A stretch of DNA of 64,000 nucleotides from Laetiporus sulphureus 93-53 (GCF_001632365.1 NW_024468532.1:255623-319622); one strand, 5' to 3'; shown: positions 1-11,823, numbered from the stretch's first letter. Translations and numbers: made by a program. The notes: a model not told the origin generated them from the letters alone.

Positions 1-62
1 GTTTAATTGCTGCTCTGCCGTTAGTAGTTGTACAGTCTCTTACATCGTCCGTACGCCAGCTT

Positions 63-1142
63 CTAAGCACCGTATCTTTCAAAATGCTCCAGTAGCCTCG
101 CAACTCTCTCAATCTTTCCTTTCTCAAACTCGTTCCACTGCTCAGCATTGGTTCCAACAGGAATCTGTAAATCTCCGCGTTTCAAACCTTCCATGGCCTC
201 CTTGGTGAAATCTACGAGTGGCATCCAGAACTTGGACATCATCGGCGCAGTGCCTTGATCTGAAGTGACCACATCAGTACTTCAACATGCTAGCCCCATC
301 TGCTACTTACGATCGTGGAGCTCCGACTCGACTAACCTGAGTATCCAAATGACCTTAGTCAACATATCTTTCGGCGGTACATGTGGGGAGGCTTACGGAG
401 GCATGATCTCCATGATGTTCACTTTCGTGTTCTTCAACTGGGCGTTAAGCGACAGCGAGAAGCTGTGCAGTGCAGCCTTTGTAGCGCAATAGTTGGGCAC
501 CCACGCTGCTGGTGTCATTGCCAGCCCAGACGTTATGGGGATGATGAACGATGGGCGCCCTTCTTGCTGTCGAGTAAAGGTCAGAACTGCTGGATAAACC
601 AAATTGACCCCTTACGTACACTGAGCTTCAGGAAGTGAGGAAGGAAGAATGTTATCATTATGACGATTGCCGTATAGTTGGTACTCCATTCTCGTTCCAG
701 CTCTGACCGTGCACAGAATATCAGCGTTCCACAGCGCGGAATCTAAGCCGTAGAAAGTAAACTGACCATCAAGGTCAACTTGCTCTGGATTGGTGAAGTT
801 ATACAACTCTTGGATACCAGACGAAAAGATAACTGCATCGAGCTTCCACCGAAATAAACCAGTGCATCGCGATGAATGTCTCTGTGCACTCACATCTCGG
901 TACTCCGCTACGATGTCTTGAACGGCATTCTTGAGCTCGTTACGCTCTCTATTGACGTCGAACCTGACCGCACGAATCCTGTCGCCTTCCTTCAATAGCT
1001 CGTCAAGCCGCCCCTGCCGACGCCCGGCAACGATGACGAGTGGCTCAGAGGGCAGCGCATGGATTGCGAGTGCAAGTGCGCGCCCTATGCCAGAGGTTGC
1101 TCCGATGACCAGGACGCATTTACAGTCGAGAATACTGGGCAT
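63..1142 (-). CDS. Short-chain dehydrogenase/reductase (SDR family)
   Basis: A classical SDR oxidoreductase, expected to use NAD(P)H on an unknown small substrate in the cytosol. The first exon starts at the ATG at 1142 and carries the Rossmann nucleotide-binding motif GATSGIGR near residue 14, followed by AGRR, which favours NADP(H). A middle exon (about 615-700) encodes TNYTAIV. The next exon has the catalytic serine region ITSGLA and the active-site NYCATKAA (Tyr-x3-Lys). Short final exons give IMPPLVESELHDHQGT and the C-terminus ending ERYGA. Five or six exons are needed, with good donors such as gtaagc and gtaagt. It resembles the fungal SDRs often annotated as DltE-like, but the substrate cannot be inferred. 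It is divergent from VPS2. The family call is secure; exact intron borders in the middle (700-900) are less so. Confidence 0.85.
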
Positions 1143-1453
1143 GGCGAGCTTAGGACAGAGAGGGGTACTCCACTAGAGTTACTGCGATTTATACGTCTCG
1201 GCATGTGCGGTCCAGGCCATCCCAACCGAGCCACTACGGAGAACGAACTTGACCTATATATGTGGTTGCTGGTCTTTTGGGAAGTATGCGTGTGAGCGTG
1301 ATGATCCTCGAATGCATAGTCAGGTAGCACACCTCGAAGCTCAGCGAGCGCGTCCCGATCGTTGATGTGGCACCATATCAGGTCGGAACCGCAGCCACTT
1401 TCGCGCCTTATTCCTTCCCGCGTTGCATCCGCCCTGAGCGTTGCTGGAACGCG
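1143..1453. promoter_or_regulatory. Divergent intergenic region SDR / VPS2
   Basis: 311 bases between two genes transcribed away from each other, so it must hold both promoters. A symmetric TATATAT lies at about 1256-1262, roughly 115 bases upstream of the SDR start. No other element is clear. Confidence 0.4.
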
Positions 1454-2406
1454 ATGAACATCATTGTCAGTACACCTTGCATCTCTTCTTCAGCGTTGAC
1501 ACGACAGTCGACATGCTCGTAGGAGACACTCTTTGGCCGTACGGTCACCCCGGCGGAGCGCCTCCGCCAACACCAGCGTGCGCTCGCTAAAGCGCAGCGC
1601 GAGCTCGACCGGGAACGGACGAAGCTCGAGCAGCAGGAGAAGAAGCTTGTGATGGACATCAAGAAGAGTGCCAAGGCTGGACAGATCGTGCGTGTATATG
1701 CCCTCTTTCACGGCCCATCATCTGAAGCGCAATCGTTAGAATGCATGTAAAGTCATGGCCAAGGATCTCGTTCGGACACGACGCTATGTCCAGAAGTTCT
1801 ATCAGATGCGCACACAACTGCAGGCTGTCGGACTCCGGATACAGACGTTGCGGAGTAATCAGCAGATGGCCGAAGCGATGAGAGGCGCGACCCGTGTATG
1901 CGTCAATTTACTAATCGTCCCTACAATGGTAGTTGAACACTGAGCTTTCTAGGCGATGGGCGCAATGAACCGCGGGCTTAACCTACCACAAATCCAGCGT
2001 ATCATGCATGAATTCGAGAGGGAGAGCTCTGCGATGGACATGAAGGAAGAAATGATGTCCGACGCGGTTGACGACGTCATGGATGACGAGCTCGAGGACG
2101 AGGAGATGGAGGGAGACAAGATCCTCAAGCAGGTCTTAGATGAGATCGGTGTGGACCTTTCGCAACAGGTGCGTGTTGGTACTTACTCACCGAGCCCATG
2201 CTGATGTGCGACTTCACCTTTCCCAGCTCACAGAGGCGCCGACGGGCCTTGCAGTCTCCTCGTCGCTTACAGAACCTCGGCAGCCGGTGGCGCTCGGAGA
2301 TGGTGGCGGCCCTCCACATCCGTCCGGTGGCGATAGCGGACCTGGCGGTGGCATGTCGGACGAGGACGCCTTGCAGGCGCGGTTGGATGCTCTTCGGAAA
2401 GGATGA
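1454..2406 (+). CDS. VPS2: ESCRT-III subunit VPS2 (CHMP2A-type Snf7 protein)
   Basis: Vps2 caps and remodels the ESCRT-III filament that buds vesicles into multivesicular endosomes and recruits the Vps4 ATPase. The spliced product is 242 residues, the usual family length. It has a basic, helical N-terminal core (FGRTVTPAERLRQHQRALA, then QVAKDLVRTRR-like helices), an acidic middle (DDVMDDELEDEEMEG), and a C-terminal MIM1-like helix (DALQARLDALRKG) that would bind the Vps4 MIT domain. Exons: 1454-1465, 1523-1687, 1740-1895, 1953-2168 and 2227-2406; the sum is an exact multiple of three. The first exon is only four codons (MNII), joined to ETLFGR as in other Vps2 proteins. The in-frame ATG at 1513 inside intron 1 would give a non-family N-terminus and was rejected. 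Confidence 0.93.
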
Positions 2407-2723
2407 TGATCAATGATTCTCCAGCACTTCGTTTATACCCTGTTCCATCTCCCACTTTGATCACCTTTCAATGCTTCCAACAGTGTGTGCGCTGTGGCAT
2501 TGGACTCACGCTGTATTTTATATATTATGTGCACGACATGAGCACAGCTTCGATTGGGCAGCTCGGTAAGACTAGATCGCCATCTAATCTTATCTATAGC
2601 CACCTCGTGCTACAGGCACTCTGCTTTCCTGCTACAAACGTTCATCTCCAGCCATCCCTTTCTCCTCCCGGTTTTCAGACATCCTCCTCACTCTCAATAG
2701 ATCCGCTCGCACAATCGCACAAC
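2407..2723 (+). promoter_or_regulatory. Intergenic VPS2 3' end / TPR gene promoter
   Basis: 317 bases between two genes in the same direction. It holds the VPS2 3' untranslated region and a pyrimidine-rich leader before the ATG at 2724, the usual look of a basidiomycete promoter. No specific element is recognised. Confidence 0.3.
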
Positions 2724-3815
2724 ATGTCAGAAGAACAGAAAGTTGAACAGTCAGAGACTGTGCCATCACAGGAGACTGCGGAAGACCCAGCGACTGATGC
2801 GATCGAAAACGAAGCACAGATCAAGGTAGGATAGTCCTAGCGTACTCTCAGATGGTAAAACTCACGGCTGAGAAGAAATGCTTGAAAGATGCAGACGAGC
2901 TGAAGCAAGAAGGGAATGAGCACTTCCGGGCTAAGCGGTGGGGCGAGGCGTTGGCTGTTTACAGAGCAGGCTTGGGTCGGCTGCCGAAGCGGAAGCAGGC
3001 GAAACGCAAGGCTGTCCCTGTCGACGGAAAGGGAAAGGGAAGGGAGACGGAGCCCTCTGATAGTGGAGATGATGGTTCCGCAGACGGAGCGGAGGATACT
3101 GAAGGGAGCGTGCAGCCAGAGACAGAGGAAGAGGAGAAGCGACCGCTAAGCGAGCTAGAGCAAGAGTGCGCGAAAGCAAGGTCGGTCATGAACGCGAACA
3201 TCGGCGCGTGTCATGTCAAGCTTGTGCGTAAACCTCTGCCTGTGTAGGCCCTTACGGATGCTGAGCATTTCTTCAGGGCGAGCACAAAGAAGCGGTGGCA
3301 GCATGCACAGAAGGTGCATGTCTCGTTCTTATGTGGCTGCGCATCCACTGACGCTGTCCTTAGCACTTGCCGACGATCCCCACTACGTAAAGGCACTTCA
3401 ACGAAGAGCACAATCGAATGAACAGATCAACAGCTGGTCCTCGCTCAGTGCCGCACAAGAAGGTACATAATCACACTCCCCGTTGTTCTTACTTGACAGA
3501 TTCCCACTTCACACCCAGACTACACTACGTTGCTCTCAATTTTGCCGCCGACATCGACACAACTGCCCGAAATCCGACGATCCCTCGCCCTTCTCAAGCC
3601 TCGCGCCGAGGCGGCGCAGAAGCGGGAGACGGATGAAATGCTGGACAAGCTGAAGGGCCTCGGTAACAATGTATTGGGTGCGCTGGGCTCAGAGTCCTCC
3701 AAACCGCCGTGACTGATCATAAGTTCATTCAACAGGTAAATTCGGTTTATCGACGAACAACTTCCAGTTTGTACCCAACGGACAAGGCGGTTACTCTATG
3801 AACTTTGTCCGATGA
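2724..3815 (+). CDS. TPR protein of the TTC1 family (Hsp70/90 cochaperone-like)
   Basis: A small cytosolic tetratricopeptide protein similar to human TTC1, a family thought to bind the C-terminal tails of Hsp70/Hsp90. The N-terminal third is acidic (residues about 1-35). The first TPR helix follows (ADELKQEGNEHFRAKRWGEA), with a fungal-type basic/acidic insert rich in K, E, D and S. More TPR helices come next (MNANIGACHVKLGEHKEAV, ALADDPHYVKALQRRAQ). The C-terminus has the family signature KFGLSTNNFQF and GGYSMNFVR, reached only by splicing a G|GT junction near 3680/3750. Intron 1 is best placed at 2826-2872 (47 bases), because the nearer acceptor would leave only 26 bases. Convergent with IMP1. 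Confidence 0.85.
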
Positions 3816-4034
3816 TACCTCACTGCACGGTTACTCTCGGGAATGATTGCTGCGCTGCAAGATTGTTGCTTCACTGATCGATATTGTTAGACATACCACA
3901 CATTGCTCTCACGCGTTCATGTCATTCACGCCCGGAACCTGTCTAATCAATGTAGTTGAAATTGTTCTGAAATATGGTGAAGTTTCTTAACGGCCAGATC
4001 TACTAAAAGGTCAAATACCGAACGCAGGCAGCGT

Positions 4035-4652
4035 TCAAAAGCTACTCACTCTTGCCACTAGCCTTCCTCTAACGAGTCCCATCGACACTGGGCCGTACAA
4101 CCTAGAGTCTCTTGAGAGCGCAGCATTGTCGCCGCTCACCCAGACGTGATTCCGTGGGATTACGACGTGCTCTGTCGAGGGCGCGAGCTCTCCTGTGGGG
4201 TCGACACAGATCACGTCTCCGGGCAGACCGATGACGCGCTTGCAGACGATTCGGCCAGGGTCCAAAGGAGACAGAAAGGTGACAAGGTCGCCTCTTGTGA
4301 GACGATGAGGATCGACCATCCTGTTTTCAATAACCCATTCTCCGGTCAAGCTCATGGTGGGGAGCATGGAAGGGCCATCCACCTGTGAGAGGCCCAGAAT
4401 GTTTTAGCGAGTCTAGCAGAAGAGCGTTCGACATACAGTACAGATCCAGCCGACATGCTCAGCAAATAAGTGGATAGCGCATGCGCCGTTGATTAGCTAT
4501 GTGTGTCGTCAGTTTTGCTCCGGAAATGGGGACCACAACGAACGTACGTGCAGAGCTCCGAGGGCGACCGACTGCCCAGTGCCTTGCCAGCCTTTCTCCT
4601 GAGTGCGCTGGCGTAGCTGCTGCGCTAGCTGAGCGAGTCGTGCCTTGAGCAT
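4035..4652 (-). CDS. IMP1: Mitochondrial inner membrane protease subunit IMP1
   Basis: A type I signal peptidase (S26 family) of the mitochondrial inner membrane. It cleaves sorting peptides from proteins delivered to the intermembrane space. Three exons: the first (from ATG 4652) encodes a matrix-side helix (MLKARLAQLAQQLRQR); the second encodes INGACAIHLFAEHVGWICT. The large third exon carries the catalytic Ser in MDGPSMLPT, the catalytic Lys in CKRVIGLPGD, and the SGDN...SRDSRLYGPV box typical of Imp1 rather than bacterial LepB. About 170 residues, the normal length. The small size, lack of a second transmembrane segment and GPSMLPT context fit Imp1; Imp2 is the main alternative. It shares a 175-base divergent promoter with ELP4. 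Confidence 0.85.
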
Positions 4653-4827
4653 GAGCTTATGACCATCGACAACGCTCAGACGCGAGAACGCATTTGACGA
4701 GCGTGGTTTGGCCTCGAGATGATGGATGAAGTGCAGAGATCACCGGCGCTTAGGCTTTCTTTCCGAGCTCCCGGCGCCCAAATATTTCCTGCGTTCTGCT
4801 AGCTACCAACAGTCACCTCGCTTCAAA

Positions 4828-6337
4828 ATGTCTTCGTTCAAGAGAAAAACAACGTCCAAGCAGCAGTCGCTGCAACCTGGTACACGCATCTCACCCGGGT
4901 CTACATCCACGATCATCACCTCGACCGGGATTCCGTCTCTGGATGATATTCTGGGCGGAGGCTTGCCCTTGTCCTGCTCCCAGCTCGTGCTCGCGCCTGA
5001 TCCACATTCTGCATACGGCGAACTGGTGCAGAAGTATTTCATAGCGCAAGGCCTAGCAACTAGTCACAGAATATGCATTGTGGACGATGATGCTAGGGAC
5101 TTTCTCAGCGAATGCGTGTGGATTCCTGGACAAGCTACTCATTCCCCTTCCCACGCGGCAGACGATGAGGAAGACGAAAAGGCTGGCGAGGATGATGCCA
5201 AAATCAAGATCGCATGGCGATATGAGCAGATGAAGCAGTTTCAAACGACCGTATCCGACTCGAATCAGTATGTTGTGAGTTCCTTGCTCCGCCGTGCAAA
5301 AAGCGAATGATCGCAACCCAAGATCGACTGAAGACTATTGTCGCACGTTTGACTTGACATGTCGAATACCGGATACCGTCTTACAATCTTCTGTTGCCTC
5401 GGGACAAGTCATTCTGGTGCCTGTCTCTGCAGAGGCGGAAGATCAGCCATCTGTTAGAATTCTTGACGCAGTTGAGCAGATTCTGGTGGACCACGCAAAG
5501 TCATCCGAGTCGCCGGCACCTATCCGAATCTGCATTCCGTCCTTAGGCTCATGGCAATGGGGTGATATATCCCCTCGGGTGAGTAAACGATTCGCGATGT
5601 TACATGCAGCAATTGAAATCAATTCTAGGACATTTCTTACTTTCTCTACTCCCTCCGGAGCATCTTGCGCCGTCATCCATTCGCATGCGCCTCGGTGTCG
5701 CTCCCTCCACCGTTGTGTACAGAGACCTGGGGAGGAGCAGGCTGGGTACAAAAGCTCGGCTGGCTCACAGATGCCTCTATAACATTGGCGGCATTCACTG
5801 GTATGCTGCGTGTTGTCACTCTCTGAGCTCATCATGTTGATCATGCTCGCAGCCAGTCCATCCCTCACCGCAATGTTCTCAGCTCACCACGGCTTCGTTC
5901 ACATACATTCCCTCCCAGCGCCTCATACTCTCGTTCCTCCGAGCGACCGGTTCTCGACTCTACGCGGTCTCTCGTCGTCCGGCGAGAACAACCTGGCATT
6001 TAAATGCATGCGCAAGAGGCTCATCTTCGAGACGCTTCATCTGGACTTGGAAGGTGGTGTCGGTGAAAGACGGACAACTCCTGCTCCGAATGCGATGGCG
6101 TTCGATGAGGTCGTTACAAATGCGCATCCCCAGGTTGGGCAGACAGCGAACGCCCTCGAGGCGTCAGCAGGAGGGAATGCCACTGTACAGGTGGAGGTGG
6201 AGCAGATGGAGGTTGCTGCTTCTTCCATGAGCGTAGCGGATGATAGAGGAGAGGAGAAAGTGGGGACTGTTAAGAAAGTCAAAACAAAAAAGAAAGTTGC
6301 ATTCATGTCGGACCGACCAGACTTATACGATTTCTGA
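4828..6337 (+). CDS. ELP4: Elongator complex subunit 4
   Basis: Elp4 is a RecA-fold subunit of the Elp4-5-6 ring of Elongator, which acts in modification of wobble uridine in tRNA. The N-terminus has the family signature TGIPSLDDILGGGLPL (residues about 33-50), then LVLAPDPHS and IVDDD. A D/E-rich insert precedes KIKIAWRYEQMKQFQ. Further exons give DYCRTFDLTCRIPD, PIRICIPSLGSWQWGD and a C-terminal MRKRLIFETLHLDLEGGV, all Elp4 landmarks. Intron 1 is best read as 5268-5322 (donor gtatgt); the stronger-looking gtgagt nine bases downstream breaks the frame. The Walker lysine is absent, as expected for Elp4. The start ATG at 4828 is preceded by aaa. Divergent from IMP1, convergent with the F-box gene. 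Confidence 0.92.
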
Positions 6338-6678
6338 TTGTTCTGGTGATGCTCAATGAGATTCCTCCAGGTACTGTTCCATACAGCCTACAACTTGAAT
6401 ACAGGTACGTTTGGTATCCGAGACGAGAGTACATGAGTTGTGATATCGTCATTCCGTGAGCTCGTACCAGTACAACAGAGCAAAGGCACTGTCGATCAAA
6501 ACATGATAACATTAGAAAGGTAGAGCAGCAATCGAGGTCTGGAGCATGCATGACCAGTTCAGCGATCTGGGATATGATTTATACAAGTTTATGACACCTA
6601 CCTGCTATATCACACAACCTAAGGAAGCACATAGAACATGCATTCTCAAACGCTCCGATACTCTGGCCGCACAGCCCC
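6338..6678. other. Convergent intergenic region ELP4 / F-box-like gene
   Basis: 341 bases holding the 3' untranslated regions of two convergent genes. Nothing further is recognised. Confidence 0.3.
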
Positions 6679-8161
6679 TTACTGAGTGGTAGACATTTGC
6701 CGGCATTGTTGTAGCAATTCCCGGAAGGGCTCCATCTTTCTCTCCTCAACCTCTTCTTCATCCTCATACTCTTCGACCTCAGGTAAATTGCCCAGCAGGT
6801 TCCCCGTACAATCCTCCAGCCGGATCCCTTGCGATGTGCACTGCTCCCACCACTGTTCCCAGCGCTTAAAGCTCATGCCATCGGGTCCATTAGCGCTTTC
6901 AAGGTCCCGGAGAAGCGTGCGGCTCAGCACTCGCACCCGCTGCAAACGGGGGAAGTCTTTCTTCCTCAGAGTTGCGAAGTTCATATCGTTGCGACGCCGG
7001 ATGATGTACGTGGCAAATGGATCGACATGGGTATACTTTGCTGCCTCGCCAACGCCGAAAGCGTGGAGGAGCTGATGACATCCGATCGTCGCGATGTTCT
7101 GGTGGGGCCGATGGACAAGAGTGCCGACACCGAAGTTTTCGCCTTCGGCGCTCTCCAGGCGCCAATCGAAGTTGAAGGCGAATGTCTTGAGTAAAGGACA
7201 CAGATCGAGGATGGTCGCTACATCGAGGGGAGGGATACAGTTGATGTCGAGATAAGTCAGCTTGGGGCCATGACTGGCGAGGAATTCCATGATGTCCGGA
7301 AGATCCTCACGATGGCCGAGAAAGTCGAGCGAGACCGTTTCTAGAGCAGGCAGGTCCCATCCTGTGGCCTGCTCCAGGAAGTCTTGGAAGAGCCCTTTCA
7401 GCGATAACTGGCGAAGAGCCGGCAGCACAAGAGTCAGATTGGAAGCTGACCCCAGCTCGGAACTCTCCACGGGAGGTCCATCAACCTCGAGGTGGAGGCT
7501 CGAGAGGTTTGGGAGAAATTCTAGCATGAGGATGGCTTTGGCTACACTGGTATTTGGTATGTGCAGGTGAATCGTGCGCAACGCATTTGAGCAGAACGTA
7601 CAAAGTGCGTCAATGACAGCAGTGAGCGCACTTGGTATTGGCCATGTCGCTACGAATATCTCTAGATTTGGACAGTGCTGTATAATAGATATGAGGGAGT
7701 TTTGCATCTCGTCCATGGTGGCACCGTAGCTTGCATAATACCGGGAGATCTGGAGCCGTTTCGTCCGCCATCCTAAGGTGTGGTCACGATCCATTATCGA
7801 ACAGACCTGAAGCAGGCATGTAGGGTTCGTGAAGTGGAGGAATCGGAAGAGCACCTCTGAACCTAGCGATCTCCATGCTTTGCACGTAGCGATGATAGCC
7901 TGATCGTGATTCAATAAAATGCACCTGACGTGACTTACAGACACTCACCTTTGCAGTGTAATAGGACATCTTCTGCATCGCATCCAAAGATTCTTGCGGC
8001 GACTTCAGCCACCATCGACATCCGTGGTACGTCTCCGACTTGACCCAAGACGACTCTACCATCGAGGTCGGCAATGCATGATCAAACAGCGACTCATTCT
8101 CGACAGCAAGCTCAAAAATATGAAGCAATAACTCTATAGGAAGCCTTTCCGCGGTCGCCAT
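6679..8161 (-). CDS. F-box/LRR-like protein
   Basis: Two exons (7949-8161 and 6679-7899, intron 7900-7948) give about 478 residues. The N-terminus RLPIELLLHIFELA is a clear F-box helix, the Skp1-contact part of SCF ubiquitin ligase adaptors. After the splice comes IIATCKAWRSLGSEVLF, the second half of the F-box seen in many agaricomycete F-box proteins. The rest holds irregular leucine-rich segments (CPNLEIFVATWP, LEFLPNLSSLHLEV, LPALRQLSLKGLF, LTYLDINCIPPL) that would present a target. The tail is acidic (EVEEYEDEEEVEE). Such proteins form large, fast-evolving families in these fungi, so the target is unknown. Clean coding and canonical splicing suggest an intact gene. Confidence 0.85.
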
Positions 8162-8415
8162 CGCGCTTTAGAGTCCGTTCAGTAGGCTCATCGTATCGTG
8201 AATCAAGTCCCCCAGTCGGCGGCGCGCGCCTAAGCAGGAAGACGCGTCATGGTCACGTGTGCACGCCTCAATGTGAACAGGCGCTCGTGGCCTCACGCTG
8301 TCGAGCTCTCAGCCTGTGTAGTGCAAGCAGGTATCAATTAAATTCCCGATACGTATTCTGCGCATCCAATCGATGCAACCGTAAATCGAGAGGACATGGG
8401 GCTGTCGTGCTGACA

Positions 8416-10180
8416 TCAATGGTATCCGGCCTTTCCCTCCGGCATTCGCGTTTTGAAGATACCTCTCTCGCGCACCATTCTGATGACCTCCTCCGTACGG
8501 CGACGATATTCTGCAATAAATTTGGGGTCATAGTCTGTCCTTTCTCTCCCTGATTTATGATGAGCAATGAGCAAATATGCAACGGCCAAAGCTGTCGACT
8601 GACCTATTATTGTCCAATTGCGCGTACTTGGTATCCGTAGATTCTCGCATTCGACCTTCCACCCGCAATACATGCTCAACGAAGCCAGCCAAATGCGGTA
8701 CATCGAATATGAGCTTGTGTTATTTCCGTCTCCTCCCAGGTTGAGGCTTTCGACCAAGTCCGCCTCCGGTACGGGGATTGGATAATTTGGAGTGTTCGAA
8801 CGATCGTAGCGCGTGTCGAATGCCCAGGCACAACAGGGAATGGAGAGATACCCGGATGCCGAGCACAAAGTGGATAGGACCGGCACCCAAGGCGTGAGCT
8901 CGTCAGCATGGTTTCCGATGATGAAGACTCCGGGGCGCAGGTATGGGTAATCAGACAAGGATGAGGGATCTGTGAGTTCCGTAGGGTCGAGCGCTTCGAC
9001 ACGCAACTGGGCTTGCGTCGACTCGGGGTAGTGCGACCAGGATGTGCGGGCGCGCAAGTCGATCCCGTAGCCTTGATATCCTTCCGCGGTCAGAATATGG
9101 ACGAGCAGACCGTTCCCGCACCTGAGAGTTCATCAGGGTGGACTGGCATACGGGTAGTCTTAGAACATACCCGAGGTCAAGGAATCCGGAGGGAGGACGA
9201 GGCCAACTTCGCCATGGTTCGCTTCCGTTTGCATCAGAATCATCCGACATGGGAGATGCTGCGCTATACATGTCTTTCCAGAGCAACATCAAGAATGTGC
9301 CAATGCCAATGTCCTGTAGGTATATCAGCTATGATTGTCCTATGAACACATACAGTGCGTGCCTCGAAGACATGCTTGAGCGGATCCGTGACTTCTTGCC
9401 ATGTTTCTATTAGGTGCTTATGACGTTCTCGCATGATCAGATATAGGTCTTGATATGTGTCACGGGGAATGATCTGGTCATGCAAGACCCGCTTCTTGTA
9501 GTTCGTCATCGCGCCCCAGCCATATCGATGCAAGGTCTCCAATAGAGCCAGACAAGTGCGGTATAGCCTTGAGTTGATGTCAGTGGGAGTTCCTGGGAGA
9601 GGGACAGCTTCGATCTGCAGTATGGCTGGCGCGCACGAGATGTAGCGGAATGCGATGTGAGAGACCGCAGGATGGTAGTACGGGAGTGATTCACCAGGCG
9701 GTACGAGTGGAGTCAGGACAAGAGCGGTCGGTAGACCGTCGATGTCGTCAGATGACGAGTATAGGGTACAATACTGTTCCAAGCCGCTGTCTCTGCCTGG
9801 GCGGCGAGGGAGCAATCTTCTACGTATACTCTGCACTGAATGAAAGCCTTTAAGTTTAGGAATTGACGACGGAAAATCCTCCTTGCTCTCGGAGACCACC
9901 TCTGAGCGTAAAATTAGAGTGGAATTGTACTCTGGATGATGTATGAGCTGCGAGACAGCAACCTCGAACTGCACTGGCGTGAAATAAAGTCATGGACATT
10001 GCATGGATAGTAAGAAGGGATGCTACTCACCAACTCTGTTGGAAAGTCAGCGGGACACCACATGATTGGCGTCCAGGAAATAGATCCATCGTCGGACACA
10101 AAAGATGGGGCCACGGCTCGTTTTTCTGGGTCATACCTGGATGGGCAGAACCGTGGCCTGTTGATAACCTTATTAGGCAT
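8416..10180 (-). CDS. TRM44: tRNA(Ser) Um44 2'-O-methyltransferase
   Basis: Trm44 is an AdoMet-dependent methyltransferase that makes 2'-O-methyluridine 44 in tRNA-Ser. The exons build a long N-terminal region (FCPSRYDPEKRAVAPSF, SWTPIMWCPADFPTEL), then HRYGWGAMTNYKKRVLHD. The core methyltransferase site is LDLGCGNGLLVHILTAEG followed by GYGIDLRARTSWSHYP, the Trm44 signature with the AdoMet-binding GCGNG. Later come FIIGNHADELTPWVPVL and the SIPCCAWAFD motif. The C-terminus is TEEVIRMVRERGIF. The start ATG is at 10180. The last intron (8550-8603) is 54 bases, stop-free and in frame, so retention would only insert 18 residues. About 520 residues. Family assignment is firm; exact borders of the short exon near 9130-9300 are less certain. 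Confidence 0.9.
8550..8603 (-). other. Frame-neutral intron in TRM44
   Basis: A 54-base intron bounded by gtcagt and cag, phase 1. It has no stop codon in the host frame, so the unspliced message stays open. Confidence 0.6.
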
Positions 10181-10760
10181 TTTTTTTGATTATTGCGTCA
10201 GATGAGTTGTTTGAAATGTCTTCTTGTTTGAACAGAGTGAAACCGAGGACACGAATTTTGCGCTGCTCGCCAGCCAACCACAGGCTCTGATGAGTATTCA
10301 AAGAGATACCGCCATCAAAAATCGCGATCGTTGATCAAAGTTGAATAGGGACGGCAAGATCGAATCTGATGATTCCCCGCAGCTCGTGCTGTGGTCCGCT
10401 GGAAGAATCGTTCTCTGCCCAAGCATAAGCATGCGTGGCCCATGCAGAGCACTTCCAAGAGCGGCGTCGAGAACGCAGATATACCTCGGAGCCGACTCTA
10501 CATACGCCACACAATTCTACGAAACTGCTGTCCCCCGTCACAGCCGCAGCTAGCGTGTCCTGTGATCAAAGCTTGCAAAGATTCAGATCAAAGACATGGC
10601 TAGAACGATGACATCGCAGTATGATATAGGCGCGACTCAGTTCGTCTCTACTCCTCGTTCGATCTTCCTTCCTTCGCCAAAACTTGGTGAGTCGTACAGT
10701 CGGCTAAACATTCACGTTTGTAACTTGTAATCGCGCATATCTGTAGTTTATACCAGCAGC
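10181..10760. promoter_or_regulatory. Divergent intergenic region TRM44 / NmrA-like gene
   Basis: 580 bases between divergent starts. Short open frames here overlap on both strands and show no family motif. No TATA element at a sensible distance is clear on either side. Confidence 0.3.
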
Positions 10761-11823
10761 ATGACCATCTTGATCACGGGAGCTGCTGGGAGGACGTCAG
10801 GATACGTGATAAAAGCCCTGCTAGAGTCGCCAAATGTCTCTGCTCCAGACCTCCGCCTGCTCGTTCGCTCAGAGAGCGCCATCGAGAAAGTACACGCCAG
10901 GTTCCCCCAACTGCCGCCGCGCCCTTCCTTCGTGATCGCGGATTTCCTCGAGGCCAGCACTCTGCCCGCTGCCGTACAAGGGGTGGACGTTGTCTTCCAC
11001 AACGCCCCGACTTTCCACCCCCAGGAGACTGCTATGGGCATCGCGATGATCGATGCTGCTAAGGAGGCGGGAGTGAAACATTTCGTCTACTGCAGCGTAC
11101 TCTTTCCCATCTTGACGAAACTGGTGAACCACATAGTCAAGTGCCAGTAAGCATTCTCGACGGAATTCCACTCCGCTGACCTAAACTGAAACTGACCGCA
11201 TCATAGTGTCGAGGAATATTTGATCGAATCCGGTTTGAATTACACCATACTGGAGGTACGGAGATCTTCCCTATTGACCCAACTATTGACCGCTTATTGG
11301 AGACCTGCTCAGCCCACAGCGCTCATGCAAAACATCGACCTCGAGAGGGTGCAATCCACCTTCAAGATCTACTCCTGGAACGGCCCGGACATCCTAGAAG
11401 GCTACCTCGATCTTGAAGATCTCGCCGCCGTCGCTCGAATTGTTCTGCTAGACCCAAAGACTCACAACCGCGCACGCTACGAACTCTGCGGACAGAACTG
11501 CTCCTACGCAGACATCGCACACGAGGCGTCAGCCCAGCTCGGCCGGCCGATCGAGTGTGAGCAGGTCCCGAGGGAGCAGATTATCGCTCAGGGAATCAAG
11601 ACTTCAATGTTGCGCGGTGATTATGCGATCGACGCGGCGGATAGGATGTTGTATTACTACGAGAAAAGGCGAGTGCACTACACTGTTCGCGCTGATCACT
11701 TTACGCTTACTAGAATTCGTTCGCAGGGGTATTCCAGGAAATAACAATGTATTGCGGTGGCTCTTGGGGCGAGAGCCGACGACCTGGACGGCTTTGCTTC
11801 GTCGTGAACTGAAGTCTTCTTGA
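10761..11823 (+). CDS. NmrA-like NAD(P)-binding atypical SDR
   Basis: An atypical short-chain dehydrogenase of the NmrA/HSCARG type. These bind NAD(P) and act as redox-sensing regulators or isoflavone-reductase-like enzymes. The N-terminus MTILITGAAGRTSGYV is the glycine-rich dinucleotide loop. LRLLVRSE, VVFHNAP and AAKEAGVKHFVYCSV follow the Rossmann order. After an intron, VEEYLIESGLNYTILE is the family's substrate-side helix, and a second intron joins it to PTALMQNIDL. The C-terminus has YELCGQNCSYADIAHEASAQLGRPI. A last intron near 11670-11727 leads to GIPGNNNVLRWLLGREPTTW, which extends past the in-line stop. The canonical active-site YxxxK is replaced by a region resembling regulator members, so enzyme activity is uncertain. 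Confidence 0.85.
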
